In this document: one piece after another, positions 23,535 through 35,885 of the stretch
Position numbering within the stretch: position 1 is the first letter of the stretch
How the letters are laid out: each line of letters starts with the position of its first letter
NCBI GenBank assembly: GCA_022393335.1
Contig: JAJEKB010020998.1
Location: 403,260 to 467,259 of the forward strand
Length of the DNA: 64,000 bases
Direction: 5' to 3'
Source: Macrotrachela quadricornifera
Lineage: Eukaryota > Rotifera > Eurotatoria > Philodinida > Philodinidae
Notes under the pieces: model-generated
What the model was told of the DNA's origin: nothing
Database searches by the model: none
What the model saw: the letters and a program-made list of their open reading frames with translations, nothing else
Translations under genes and position numbers: made by a program

Positions 23535-24957
23535 ATGCTCGATATCTTTATAAGATCAGTTGAAAGACTGAAGAACGAGATAAGAGAAATCGAAAAGAAG
23601 AGAAAAATAGATGACGAGCAACAGAAGATAAATATTCAAAAACTTCAAGTGCTTGCTCGACTTCGAAATTTACGATCCAGGTCATCATCATCTTCATCCA
23701 AAATCAGCACTAATACCATGGCAATCAGTAATCCTATTCCTAGGTTACCGCACAAAATGTTAAATTCTGATCGCCCATCAATTACTCTCATCGAACAGTA
23801 GCAGGTGACTATTCAATGAGATTAATTTAACCAAAGATAAAATCAACTTGAGTGATTTGTTTAGATTTCATATTTATTCTCTTTTGTCAGAGCAAATTTA
23901 TCCTGCCACCAACAAAAGTCTTGTGCGCATTTTGACCGAAGATGCTGATTTTCCCATCCAGCCAACGGTACCACTTTGGCGCTGGATGGAAAAGCTTGGA
24001 TTTGTATATAAACGAACATCGAAAGTCGTCGTATCACTCGATACTTCCAATTTTATGGCTACGTATGCACATTATTTTGCTGCTATTGATGAATTGGGCA
24101 CCAGTGGCATCGAGATTCTTTGACATGCTAAAACATAGACTAATAAAAAAGAAAAGAGACGTTTTGTTTGGACTGAGGGAACAACAGGTATAGGTTGAAT
24201 GCATAATAGTCAGAGTAAAGATAATCGACCTTATTTTTTTAATTGAAACGATCAATTGTTTGTGATTATAGGAAAACGACTAGTTGTTTCTGCTCTCTTT
24301 ATTGAATCAGATTTTCATAAAGAAACAATCGATATGTTTGAATATGACGAGAATTATAGTATGGATTCAAGACACTTTATCACTTGGATTGATCGAACAA
24401 CCTTCCTTTTGAGGGAAGAACTTGTTAATATAATTTCTAAGCTTTTACTATGGATTTTATCAGTGGCATGTCTAGGTCAGTATGTCAAAATTGCCTTGAT
24501 TTTTGATAATGCCATTTGTTATAATTCACTTACTGAAGAAACCATTCCTTCGAAGAAGGCGTGGCGTAAAGAGCTTATCATTCAATGGCTGATAAAGCAC
24601 AGTATTTCAGTTCCTGTTAAAGCAATTAAAGCCGAATGACTGGTGCTCGCTTTCGATAATTTATCACTAAATTGTTACGTGCGAGATGAAGTGACCGAAA
24701 TGTGTGTAGCTTGCCGGTCAAGCATTGTATAGTGAATGCAATTGAGTTAGCATGGGCTGGTTTGAAGAACTATGTGCGTGATAACAATGTTAATTTTCAG
24801 TCTCAATGATCTTCGATATTTGGCCTACCAGTGGATGTCTTTGAACAGCACAACAGTCATGCGATATGTCGATGAGACATGTAAAATCGAAGACATACTA
24901 AGAAATTCTGATCAATTCACTGAGGAAATCGAAAAAAAAATTGGTAGACGAAGATGA
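23535..24957 (+). pseudogene. IS630/Tc1-like DDE transposase, broken
   Basis: Pieces in several frames together look like a DDE transposase. A coiled-coil-like basic N-terminus lies at 23535-23801 (RLKNEIREIEKKRKIDDEQQ). A DNA-binding section ending WRWMEKLGFVYKRTSK is at 23848-24123. A core with VKIALIFDNAICYNSLTEE lies at 24256-24639. A C-terminal section, VNAIELAWAGLKNYVRDNN followed by SLNDLRYLAYQWM, spans about 24715-24957. The last is the typical LNPIExxWxxLKxxVR region of this superfamily, where the final catalytic acid (E in NAIELAW) sits. Frame changes and stops between the pieces (about 23802-23847, 24124-24255 and 24640-24715) show it is disabled, though some gaps may be introns. 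Confidence 0.7.
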
Positions 24958-25537
24958 AGAAGTCGATTTGGTGGCAGAAGAAATGGACGATTGACGATAC
25001 ACGTCGCTGCACATATTTGTTTTTATAATTGCCAATAAAAGAATGAAAGCTAAAATATTGTGTTTCTTATTATTGATATTTTGTAAAATATGATGTATGT
25101 ATTTCAAGTTAACAACATAGTAACATAAGAAAACAATATCCTACAATTGCTAATAATAATATTTCGATAGAAAATGACTTGTTCCATAGCAAAATAGATA
25201 TTATCAATCGACTCGACATAATCAAAAATATCATTAATAATAATCGAAAAATATTTTGCACAAGATAAAATCGATAAAAAACTTGGTGAATGGTCATTTT
25301 TGTTTGATTCATAGGTTTTAAACAGATTGAGATGAAAGTTTCGGCCTTTCATAGATTTGTAGCTCGTCAGCTGACAATACTCTATCAAGATGACTATGGG
25401 TCACTAGTTAATTATGTAATAAATTTGAACAATTTAATATGAGTTGATCTGCTGAATAAGCCGTTTTTTAGCTTGTCCCTATCAAAAGTTATTCAAACAA
25501 ATGTCCACTCGACTATTCTTTTGGAATGGGCATTAGT

Positions 25538-26110
25538 TTATTTATAGAAGGTTTTTATACAACATCTCATGTTGCGAATGTAGATTTTGAAAATAATTTT
25601 GCTTAATATCCATATTTTACAACTGATTGTGCTTGTTCAGAAGTGAAAATTGATTCATTGACAGGTGATTTTCATATTTTAAGAACAGATATTCTTATGG
25701 ATTTTGGTTTATCAATGATTCCAAATATTGATATTAAACAAATAGAAGGGAGCATTTATGCAAGGAGTAGGAATGGTTGCATTAGAAGAATTAGTATGAG
25801 GGATCAGCAGCACAAATGGTTCGAAACCTGGATGTTTATTTATTCAAGGGTCAGGAGTTTGTAAAATACCATTATTTTAAAATGCACCAAGTGTATTTGT
25901 TATTTTTTGATGAAAAAGTGTAGGCGAATCAGGAATAACTTTATCGACTACTGTTTTCTTTGCAATTGAAAAACCAATTAAATTCTATCGACGTGATAAT
26001 GATTTAAATGAATACTTTATTTTGAATTGTCCAACAACGTGTGAAAAGATTCGTATGACATGTGCAGATAATTTTACAAAAGAGACAGTCGGTAAGGGAA
26101 AATATGAACA
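25538..26110 (+). pseudogene. Xanthine dehydrogenase/aldehyde oxidase C-terminal relic
   Basis: The translated pieces follow the C-terminal end of the molybdopterin-binding domain of xanthine dehydrogenase. They read EGFYTTSHVANVDFENN, then [25 protein letters not shown] (25617-25700; family form ACSEVEIDCLTGDHxxLRTDIVMD), then [12 protein letters not shown]. After a frameshift come NAPSVFVIF, KSVGES and TTVFFAIEKPI, matching the PNVFVxxSKAVGEP..ASVFFAI end of the enzyme. Stops at about 25603, 25879 and 25909-25914 and at least one frameshift make it dead. The remainder of the gene is missing upstream, where the transposon ends. Confidence 0.82.
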
Positions 26111-26524
26111 ATTTTAACCGAATAGAAGTTATTAAATCAAACATTTTATGCTACGATATTATAAATACGAATGTTTTCATAGATTTCGAGAACAGTATGA
26201 TTGCACAATAATTTGATGTCTTTTCTATTTTTCAACTCCAACTCTGCAACATTATTGTCTTTGATGTCTTTCGAAAATCAAAATCTTGTAATTGTTTCCG
26301 TCGAAACTTCTTGATTTGAATTAATAGTTCTAATAGGCTCATGGAAGAATATCTTGCCACCGTATTTTTAAGCAAAAAACAACGATGAAATCAATTACGG
26401 CAATTGCATAGTTCATTTATCAGATGTTGGAAAGAAAAGTAATACGATAATAAAGATTATCCACAGAACTGCAAAAACAGAATTATAAAACTAAATCTTC
26501 CTAAATAAAAGACACCTGATGTGA

Positions 26525-27215
26525 AATCATTTCAGATAAATTTTGAAATAATTGGTGTCATATAATCAAAATAAGTAGCAATAATTGTAGTGTTGAATAT
26601 TGATGAAATGGCAGTAGAATTTGCTAATATCAATAATTCAACTATCAACGAAATTAAACAACATATAGGTGGTTTCCATGTGATTAACACTCGAAGATAT
26701 CTACTAAATGGAAAACCATCGTCTCGACAGAATGCAAACAAATCTCTAGAAGCAGCAAACATAATGTTTGTACAATTAAAAATAAAACCGAGAAATACGA
26801 AGCAGAAAAGTACAACTGCACCATTCTTACCAACACTATTGTAGGGCATTTGTCCAACAGGTTGTCCAAATAGACTTTCAAGTAAATTAGATATATTTTT
26901 ATCCATGATAAACATCAATGCAATAATAATTCCTGCACCTAGGGAAAAGGGATACTATTAATGATGAAATCATCGCAAATGGAACGACTTTTTGAGCATT
27001 TGATGCTTCTTCAGCTAATGCTGCACTAGTTTCGAATTTTGAGACAACCCAAACTGGTCTCAAAAGTACAAAACACTATGCTCAACCATTATTTTTTCAG
27101 TTACCAGCATTTTGAAAATCAATGCAAACATACGAAGCAAAATTTCTATATGCATTTGACGTTACTATAACTACAGCAAGAATTAATCCAAGGCATAAGA
27201 ATCCTTAATAAAAAA
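26525..27215 (-). pseudogene. APC-superfamily amino-acid permease fragment
   Basis: On the minus strand, pieces read like an amino-acid/polyamine transporter. About 27210-27110 gives CLGLILAVVIVTSNAYRNFA. About 27060-26915 has VWVVSKFETSAALAEEASNA, like the conserved W-x-x-S-x-F-(E/D)-x-x-A-x-x-x-E-E motif, and continues into GAGIIIALMFIM. At 26918-26532 are a membrane segment and MFAASRDLFAFCRDDGFPFS, which matches the ASR-x-x-x-A-(F/Y)-(A/S)-RD-x-x-x-P-(F/L)-S motif. The reading frame changes at about 26945, and both ends of the protein are missing. I therefore call it a truncated relic, not a working transporter. Confidence 0.7.
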
Positions 27216-29500
27216 CATAAAAATTATTTATTTTAGCGAGAGTTTTCGATGAAAAACCAATTATCGTACTTGTAATTACACAAAATTCAACATACACACC
27301 ATAATTATGATATTTATTCGAAATATAATTTCCATCAGTGCTCCCCATGTAACTCTGAAACGTAGACTAAACGCACTAAACCTGTCCTTAAATGCATTGA
27401 AATACATTTATGGTACGCACATTTCTTCATATAGAAGAGCCCAAAATTCGTTTTCTGTATTTTAATTATTAGTCGCGATCAAACACGTTTATAATTTCAT
27501 TTTATCTCATTTCTGAAAAAGAACAAACATGTTTAAATGCATTTTCCTCACCGAAACGGTCAAAAATGCATCCGCACACTTTTTTTTAGATAAAAATAAT
27601 TGTGAATTTACGAATAACTTTTGGCAACGATCGAACAAATTTGACAAAACTTATTAATTCCATATAATTCATGAAACATTTCTATACAACCCTCACACCC
27701 TCAAGATTGTAAATAATGGTATAGACTTAAAAAGAAAGGAAATCTAACAAATCTTTTTTTCTTTTTATATTGTTTTTCTGTATTCAAATGAAACCAAATT
27801 GCATCAAACATTCAATTTGAAAAAAGGATTGAAAAGAAAAAGAATTTGTATTGATTTTATTTTATTCTTCTACTATATTTATTTAATATATGTATGTTTG
27901 TCTCAAGCTGGCAACCTGAGAAAAATAAGAAAGATTTTGTTTTTTTTTTCTTTGTTCAGATAAAATTTTAAAAATATGTAAAAAAGTTTGTGAAATCAAA
28001 CAGAAAAGTATCTACTTTCTTGATGTAATCTACAACAGATTTTTATCAATGATATTAGTTTGATCAAAAATTGATACAATAAGTGATTAGATATCGTGAA
28101 TAAAATTAAGAAATCTGTGAGACTACTTTTTAGTTGTCGATTGTAGCACTGTAGATCATGTATGATCTGAAAAAATGTAACATAGCTCTTAAACTTTTTA
28201 TATTATGATAAGATCATTTCTTAAATTAAACTGACTAAAAAATTTTAAACTTCAAACATTATTGAGCATATAGCTATGCTAAATTTGATTGATCTACCTG
28301 CTGACCAATTAGGTCGTTCCTCGATAGCATTCAGATGAACATATGTTTATGAAAAACTTTTTATATTTGATCTGATATTTTTATTTGATTATTTAGCAGA
28401 GCAAAATGTGCTCTTGCAATTCACGCAAGACCACCCTCTCTGTCACTTATCGTTATAGAGATAATTTATCATGCTGATTCTAGTGGCAATAACAGTTTTT
28501 TCATTCGAAGTAATCCAGAGTGTCAAGCAAGAGAATGCTATTTCTCATATACACACAATATACACAGCGTTTAGTATTCAAGATTCATCAACCTCAAAAA
28601 GCTTTTTGCAGACTTTGACATTTTTGAATGACCTTTGATTCTGACATATACATAACTGCAAACGGATTTTATTTGATGAATAATATTAAATGAATTTTTA
28701 AAAAACAGAATATTGTTCTTCCCCTCAAGTAGCAATCTTTTAGCGAAATTTTTCTGTTTGAAAATTTTGATAAAACAATTGTAGAATCATATTCTCCGAT
28801 TTAGATTATCATCCTTCAAACTTTCCTTATTCTAATTGAGCAGTTATTTAACTAACTTCAAATACCAACATTCATTTTTCTAGAATAAGAATTAATTATC
28901 AATTGTAAATTTAATGTTTGATCCTGACACAAATATCCTCATACACTCAATTCATTCCATATAAACCTCACTACAGTCAAGGAAAAAACAATGGTTTTCT
29001 CAAAAAATCCTTGATTACATATGTAACCGGAGTTTTTGTACAATAATATTGACTTGACCTTGACGATACAACAAAAGAAAAACATACAAATACATTTCAT
29101 TATTTGTTGAGACAGTCATAGTTTCTTCTCTTTTAATTAAATCTGACATTGTAAAGAAGTATGTACGAAACAAAATTTTCCGAGATGATAATTGCATGAA
29201 AACATGTACTGTACGACATCATTTTTCATTGTAATCAATTGATTTTAGTTCACAATAGATGTATTGTGTTTACTTACACGAGCGCATGATTTCAGACTGA
29301 AAGAAAGTACAAAAAACATCGTCTCGATTGAAATCATAGGAAAGCAAGTACGACTATTGATTGGTAGGTGGCAACCATTGTACATAAACATCCAAAATAA
29401 ATCGAAAAAAAAAAATCATGACTTTTCTGTTGTTTTTTCAGGGACACATATCGCCGACGCATTTTTCATATTTTTTTCGATTGTTTTTAATCAGAATTCA
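27216..29500. other. Non-coding interval
   Basis: About 2.3 kb of AT-rich sequence without a supported gene, RNA or repeat. Short ORFs near 29015 and 29264 show no recognisable features. Confidence 0.5.
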
Positions 29501-29505
29501 TCAAG

Positions 29506-29514
29506 TATAAATAG
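29506..29514 (+). promoter_or_regulatory. TATA box of the YHYH-domain gene
   Basis: TATAAATAG lies 62 bases before the start codon of the next gene. This spacing fits a short 5' UTR. Confidence 0.5.
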
Positions 29515-29575
29515 TTCTTTAAAAAAATGTTTTATTCATTGTAAATTAATAGAAAAATAAGAAAAAAAGTCTCCA

Positions 29576-30721
29576 ATGATACTTCGAACAGATTATATAT
29601 TATTACTGTTAACTATTATTCACATTGTATGGGGAACAGCAAGTAATTCTTATTCTGATTGTTTACAAGTAGCTGCTCGATTTGCAACAACTGTATCAAA
29701 TGGACCTGTACCTAATATAACAGCTACAACTGGTGTAAATGTCACATGTCCACAATTATCAGCTGTTTCATGTCCTGGTTCTATGATCAATGGAATTTGT
29801 GTATTTCAACAAAAACTTTGTGTAACTTGTATTAATTCATCACCAGTACGAATAAGAATTCAATCAAATGGTCTACCAAGAAGATGCACAACTGTACCAG
29901 TTACTGCAGCTATTGCTCAAGTTAATATAGATTTTGAAGTTAATTTCAATCCTGATGTTAATGTTAATTCACCTAATCAATCTCCATCTACTGCTGGAGA
30001 ATTAAGTAATCTTTTATGTAATTTATCAACTGAAGCAACTGTACCTTCAGCTTCTGCTTTTACACAATATACAAATCTTCAAGCATTATCAGTAATCAGT
30101 GGTGTTGCTCTTGATGGTGTTAGCATTTTCAATGTTAATAGTGCTAATCTAGTTGATCCATTTTATCCAACAGGTGGTTTTGCAAGTGAAGGTGCTGATC
30201 AATGTTTATCTCATCCTGGTGGTGGTGGAGAATTTCATTATCACGTTGGTAGTGGTTGTATCATAAATCCTCCACAAGGTAATGTTAGTAATTGTTCACC
30301 AAATATTGGATGTTTAAATAATGTGGCAAATTATTCAGTTGCAACATTTTCATCATCAAGAACTTTAACTATAATTGGTCTTGCAAAAGATGGTCATATT
30401 GTATATGGTCCATATTTATCATCAGGTGCACAAGTAACATCAGGATTTGATATATGTAATGGAATGTTTCATGATTCAATTGGTAATTATGGATATTTTG
30501 TTACAAATACATATCCTTATGTTATTGGTTGTTTTGGACCAGGAAATTATCCTAATTTTAAACCTAATTGTACAACTAATCCTCCAAGTGGTTATACTAA
30601 ATCTTCTTATATAAGTTCATCTTCAACATCGAACAATGCTATATCAAATATTCGTCCATCATTATTGGGATTTTTTATATGTTTAGCAACTGTTTTGAAT
30701 ATGGTGATAATATTTTTATAA
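29576..30721 (+). CDS. Secreted or GPI-anchored YHYH-domain protein
   Basis: A single-exon 381-aa protein. Residues 1-20 form a signal peptide ending near WGTAS. A Cys-containing N-terminal part follows, with several N-x-S/T sites. From about residue 150 comes a YHYH-type domain with hallmark pieces VDPFYPTGGFASEGADQC, GGGEFHYHVGSGC, IIGLAKDGHIVYGPYLSSG and FDICNGMFHDS, then YPYVIGCFGPGNYP. A Ser-rich stretch and a C-terminal hydrophobic segment (about 361-381) with no charged tail suggest a GPI anchor. YHYH proteins are extracellular, and the biochemical role is not known to me. The start is the first ATG, 62 bases after a TATA box. The frame is intact. Confidence 0.8.
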   Translation: MILRTDYILLLLTIIHIVWGTASNSYSDCLQVAARFATTVSNGPVPNITATTGVNVTCPQLSAVSCPGSMINGICVFQQKLCVTCINSSPVRIRIQSNGLPRRCTTVPVTAAIAQVNIDFEVNFNPDVNVNSPNQSPSTAGELSNLLCNLSTEATVPSASAFTQYTNLQALSVISGVALDGVSIFNVNSANLVDPFYPTGGFASEGADQCLSHPGGGGEFHYHVGSGCIINPPQGNVSNCSPNIGCLNNVANYSVATFSSSRTLTIIGLAKDGHIVYGPYLSSGAQVTSGFDICNGMFHDSIGNYGYFVTNTYPYVIGCFGPGNYPNFKPNCTTNPPSGYTKSSYISSSSTSNNAISNIRPSLLGFFICLATVLNMVIIFL

Positions 30722-32763
30722 AGATAAATAGAATAACTTCTCATATAAACTTTTATTTTCTTATTTCTGCATGCAGTATAATGTATTTTTCCGTATAATA
30801 GTAGCTTTTTATGCTTTGTATAATAAATTTACTGAAGATCTAAATTGACTTTTTCTAAATCAATAGATTGTGGATGAAATGAAAATAAATTGTTGTTTGA
30901 ACTGTTTGTAGTGGAGAATGCTCGAAATCCTACGAAGAAGTAAAGTCCGATCGAGCTGAAATCTTTCCCAGATACTCTTGGATATGCATTCTAAATATGG
31001 TAGTAGCGTGAAATTGTGAAGCTTTACCTAGGCTACTCTACAAAACTCATAGTTTTCGGTCAGAAACCTGATTTTAGGCTTTCATATTATGTTTTGACGA
31101 AAAATCAAGGTGATATTCGGAATCAGGGCGTAAAGCTACGTCGAATGATATGTAATTCAACATATTTTTTCAAAATTTTTTTTTTCTGAAAAATCCTTCT
31201 ATTTACTTAAAAATGGTACTCTGAGTGGTATAATGGTTATTTCTAATACGATTACGAAGTTTTTCTTCAATTATTCGTATATCATTTAGAACAAGATTTC
31301 CCAGATGATTGTGATTATTATTTTAAGAAGCATTAAAATAAGTGTTTGAGTAGGATTGATGGTTGTGCAAAAGCGTTGATGACAACAAGGCATGTAAGAA
31401 ATGATCATTCATACTTAATATCATTTCCGAAGACAGCAGTGCACCGTAAAAAAAAAACGTAGAATAATAAATTCTTATAAGAGTTTTTGAGAAACATATA
31501 GTCCTTCACACATTCATCCCTTCACTCTGTACTAATGATGTTTGGCATAAAAGAAATGAAATAAATGTGAAATCCATGGAAACAAGTAATAGAAGTCAAA
31601 AACTGCGTAAATTCAACGAAATAGCATATTTCGAGAGGCGGTATTTTGGACTTTTCTCACGTGGTGCACTAGACTCTATATTTATTTTTTTTCTGTAAGA
31701 CATAGATCTCATCAAGATACACCGCATATCACTAAATTGCAAGGAGACAACACAAGCGTGCTAAGTTAACATGGATCACACTGTATTCGACTGTATCCGG
31801 TGACCACTGACTCCACTCTCAGAGTAATATAATATCTTTAGAAATTCGTGTTCAACTTGGAAAACTGGGTAAGAAGAGTTATTTTTGAATGGATTTGTGT
31901 TTGTATCTAACTGGATTATGATCGTAAGCAACCTCATGAATTTATATTTTTGACTAACTACAAAATCAGGCATTTAAGAAACTCTAAAACTATTGGTCAT
32001 TTGAAATATATTGAGGTAATTTGGTTTTTGTGCATTTTGAGACCTTTTTCAGGCACTGTTTCGTTAGAAAACTACGATTTAATTCAAAACTAATATTAGA
32101 TTCAGAATCAACGTTAAAAACTGAGTTGAATTATATATGCTGTGAATAATTATGAGAAAAAATTTTTTTTGGAAAAAAACCCTGTACCCCCGTACACAAA
32201 AATCAGTTTTTCTGGCTATAATTCTGCCATCATTAAAATCGATACAATTAAGTCAGTTTGATTAGTGCAAAAACACTGGTAACTATTAAATTTTACAACA
32301 ATGAAAAATAGAGGTCGCTGCCTACCGTAGTTACTGTGATACAAATATTTTCATTTGTTGTATACCTTCCTGGACACCCTGTAGTTAAAGAACTACGGTA
32401 CATCTCGATATTGCAACAATGGCAAATGTAAAAATCGGTGATGAGTAATGAAAGAAGAAAAATATTGGATTGGTTTTTACTTATGAAGTGCACTTTACGT
32501 TATACAGGTGTTGCAAAACAGATAAGAAAAATTATGCAATTTCTTGTATAAGTATGTCACTTTCGAATAGTAAGTAGCCACGTGTAGCCACATACGACAA
32601 ATGGTTTGCATTATCTTATTCAATTACGCCACTTTTCTTTTATAGAGAAATCTATAAATAACTGACACTCATTTGTTTATAACAAGCACATTTTCTCAAA
32701 TCAGAAAAGCCGAACTTTAGGTATCACAAAAAATACGAAGAGAATTTCATATTTGTATTTGAC
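30722..32763. other. Non-coding interval
   Basis: About 2 kb without a supported gene. A 20-base word at about 31110, AGGTGATATTCGGAATCAG, recurs at about 52725, hinting at an old dispersed repeat. Nothing else could be supported. Confidence 0.5.
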
Positions 32764-35700
32764 ATGATGGCAACAAACAAGAAAAAGGAATTATTATTTG
32801 AAAACAGAAATGCATTAGTAACAGCTGACAGACGCAAACCCGATCAACTTTATCAACAGCATAAACACGTTGTTCGAAAGATTAAAACCCAAAACCACGT
32901 TCCACTACATTCATTATCACGTATGTTATACTAATTATTAACCCTTTTATGGTGACCGTCCCATATATGCGACAGCAACATTTTTCGTTCGATACAGGCA
33001 TTAAAGTGTACTTGAAGTACAAATTGATATTGGTATTGAGCGAGCTCTGTCTATTACAATGAGAAATATACTGAAAGTGACAGGCTTTATGCAACAAAGA
33101 TGCATCTTTAATGCAAAACTTTTAACATCTATTCACTGTTTGTCTAAACACATTTCGGAAAAATTAATTTTTTCTCTGCTCTTATCCTCTGTCAGTGTTG
33201 TAGCATGGCACGATGACATCCTCACGAATCGTGATCCGAAGCATGAAACAAACAGGAGCTGCACGTGCAGGAAATGCAATGTTGGCTTATGCTTAGCGGT
33301 TTGTTTTGAGACTTATCATATATTGAAACATTTCTATTAAAAATGTTGTTATAAAGGGCAAAGCTCATTGGATGCTTGAACAATCTTTAATGGAAAAGCT
33401 TACTTTGATTTCAGATGCGTAAATCCTTTATAGACTGTAATAAGGACTGCGTTTCCATTAAATGCCAACGAGTACTTTCATCAAAAATAATCCCGTCGTG
33501 AAAGGGTTAATAGTTACATCATTTCTCTTTACTTTTGCACCTTCTCTTTTTAAGGTTATACAGAACGAATTCGAGTACCAGCACGTGCATGGAAAAGAAA
33601 AGCACTACGTGCTGCTGTTAGCGTTAAACGACGAGGCAAAAAACGCACAAATACCTCTGTTAGATCTCGCATTCTTAATACCAGAATAATACAATCTATG
33701 ATACGGAAGGCTATCATAGATAATGATGCTAAATCTCTTGAATCCGCGTTAACACAATTAAGTGTTCCTTTCAATAGAAAAAATGATTGGCTAATGGTGT
33801 ATCGTTCAGGTAAAAACCCACGAAAACATACAATACTTACCCGTGTAATCGAACTTGGATACGCCGAATGTATTCAAGTAGTACTAGATAAATTATTCTG
33901 GAGTAAGCTTTATCAAATAATTATAGATCATGTTTGTTCAACCGGTAGAACAGCGCTTTGGTATGCATGTCGAAATGGTGATTTGAAACTTGTTAAAATA
34001 CTCGTTGAACGTGGTCATGCACATATTTCCAAATGTGGTGTTTTGATAGTCGCTGCTCAACATGGTCATCAGAAAATTGTTAATTATCTTCTGAAGAATG
34101 GATGCGATCCGAATCGACGTGTTATAAATTACAATGAAACAGCTTTACATGCTGCAACTCGTCGTAATCATCTAGTCATAGTTAATTTACTTGTGAAATA
34201 TGGTGCTGATCCAACTAGACTCGATTATAAAAAGAGAACTGCTCTTGATTATGCTATACACAAAAGGTATGTCGAAATTGCAAAAGTGCTCATCTATTAT
34301 CAAAATGGACGTTTTGGCAAAAATCAATTTGGTTTTACACCATTGATGACAGCAGCTTACTTTAATAAAACGTCAATAGTAGATATATTTTTGGATGTAT
34401 TACCTCGCCAGCAAGCTCTAGATGAATTAGCACTACTTGCTTGTAAATATATAATTGATGGCTATGCTAGCAGACGTGATCAGGCTTATTGTTATTTCGA
34501 GAAGGCTTTGAATAGAACGACACCATTGTGTAATACTATTGGTCATGAAGTATATGAATTTTTAACGGAATGTCGAACACTTGATGAACTCGCGGCTATA
34601 CGACATAATGATCATGCAATGCGAATGCATGCATTGATTGTTAGCGAACGAATTTTATTTTCAGGTGGGGAATTCAATTATCATCTTCGATTGATACTCA
34701 AACAAAGTTATATCTACAGACATCATGGTTTACTTCATCGTTGTCTTCAATTACAATTGCACGCTTATCAATTGGCAAGTCAGATAAAATCCAATGATTG
34801 GTATAATTCTGCATGGCATAGAAAATATCTTCGTGAAGTTATAAGCATTTTAGTTAAAATATTACGTCAAAAAGATACTATACCTGTTAAGTCGTTAAAA
34901 CTTGTTTGGACATGGATACTCGATAGATTAGACAAACAATCAATTAACAGTCTGTTCACTCTCATAACCATTACTATTTATGTAAGTATTTTTTTAAGTT
35001 GATTCATTTAAGCAATTTCGACGAAGGTCTATAGTTTGCCAATATCAGTCTCAAATAATTTGTATCTGAATAAACTCTTTCCAATCGACTATTTGAACAA
35101 TGTTATATCCTTAAAGAGGAAAATAGTCCCATATGGCACCTCCTAGCTGTAAAGGGTTAAAATAGTTTATACATATTAGACTTTTGATGAAGATTAAAAC
35201 ATGTATTTGTTATAATTTTGTAGCTTATCGAATCGCAAAAAGCAAATGATAATGAACGGTATTCTCTTTTCAAGCTCGTACAACGAACTATACATCAAAA
35301 CTTCATCATGGCAAATGGTTATTCTCTTCTTAACACATGTATTATTGATATTGCAACAAATAAAACTCATTACAAAGTTGCCGATCACAGGTAAAATTTC
35401 TTCGAGTCTTCATTTATTTAATCGTTTCCAAAGATGGCAAACATTTCTACGTATTATAAGATAAAATTATATTCAAAGGCAAAATCTTTGTTATTAAATA
35501 GAACTATTTCTATTTTAGTATTTCAACTCTGTCTGTTATTCGTCTATTGATTCAATGTGGAGCAAATGTAAATGAAGTTTCTTGGCCGACGAAATCTACA
35601 CCTTTGCATCTAATTGCTTACTTTGGCACAGATGTGGATAATACAAAATCTGTTATTAAAATTCTTCTTGATGCAAATGCTCATACAGATTGCATCGACA

Positions 35701-35885
35701 GAGATGGTTATGAGCCAAAAGATCTAGCACAAGCGTTACAAGTTAAAGATTTTCTATGCATGAATCAAAAACTTTCATTAAAATGTCGATGTGCTCGTTT
35801 AATCAATTTAGCAAACGTGGACTATGCGAATTACCTTTCATCAAATCTAACTGCTTTTGTTCACATGCATGGTGAACTAGTCTAA
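32764..35885 (+). CDS. FEM1-family ankyrin-repeat protein, four exons
   Basis: Exons 32764-32920, 33555-34981, 35224-35390 and 35519-35885 join in frame to 705 aa, compared with roughly 620-670 aa for animal FEM1 proteins. An N-terminal extension of about 90 residues is strongly basic (around ARAWKRKALRAAVSVKRRGK). About six to seven ankyrin repeats follow (for example GRTALWYACRNGDLKLVKIL, HAATRRNHLVIVNLLVKYG). A FEM1-type helical middle section includes HDNDHA-like residues MRMHALIVSERILFSGG. Two C-terminal ankyrin repeats (VIRLLIQCGANVNEV, SVIKILLDANAHTD) follow, then a Cys-containing tail. FEM1 proteins are substrate receptors of CUL2 ubiquitin ligases that read C-terminal degrons. Intron 1 is long (634 nt). 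If the first exon is wrong, ATG 33698 would give a shorter FEM1-like start. The gene looks intact. Confidence 0.8.

Larger units (their letters stand above)
21051..25525. mobile_element. Long-inverted-repeat transposon of Tc1/IS630 type, with an internal insertion
   Basis: The left arm (about 21490-21625 and 22930-23260) matches the inverted right arm (about 25080-25525). Matching pieces include AAAATATTTTGCACAAG and TTTGCTATGGAACAAGTCAT with their complements. The left-hand repeat reaches further out, to 21051, where it matches the copy at window start. Between the arms lies a broken DDE transposase (23535-24960). The left arm is interrupted by a 1.3-kb foldback-like insertion. On the right the element abuts a xanthine dehydrogenase relic. 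Exact outer boundaries are unsure. Confidence 0.7.

Noticed and set aside
31210..31260. tRNA-like 5' half (GAGTGGTATAATGGTTA)
   Set aside because: No matching T arm or acceptor 3' strand follows, so it is at most a chance A-box resemblance.
32921..33554. ORFs at 33059-33340 and 33462-33689 in the first FEM1 intron
   Set aside because: They lie within an intron defined by good splice signals and frame continuity. They show no domain, and the second only overlaps the true exon in another frame.
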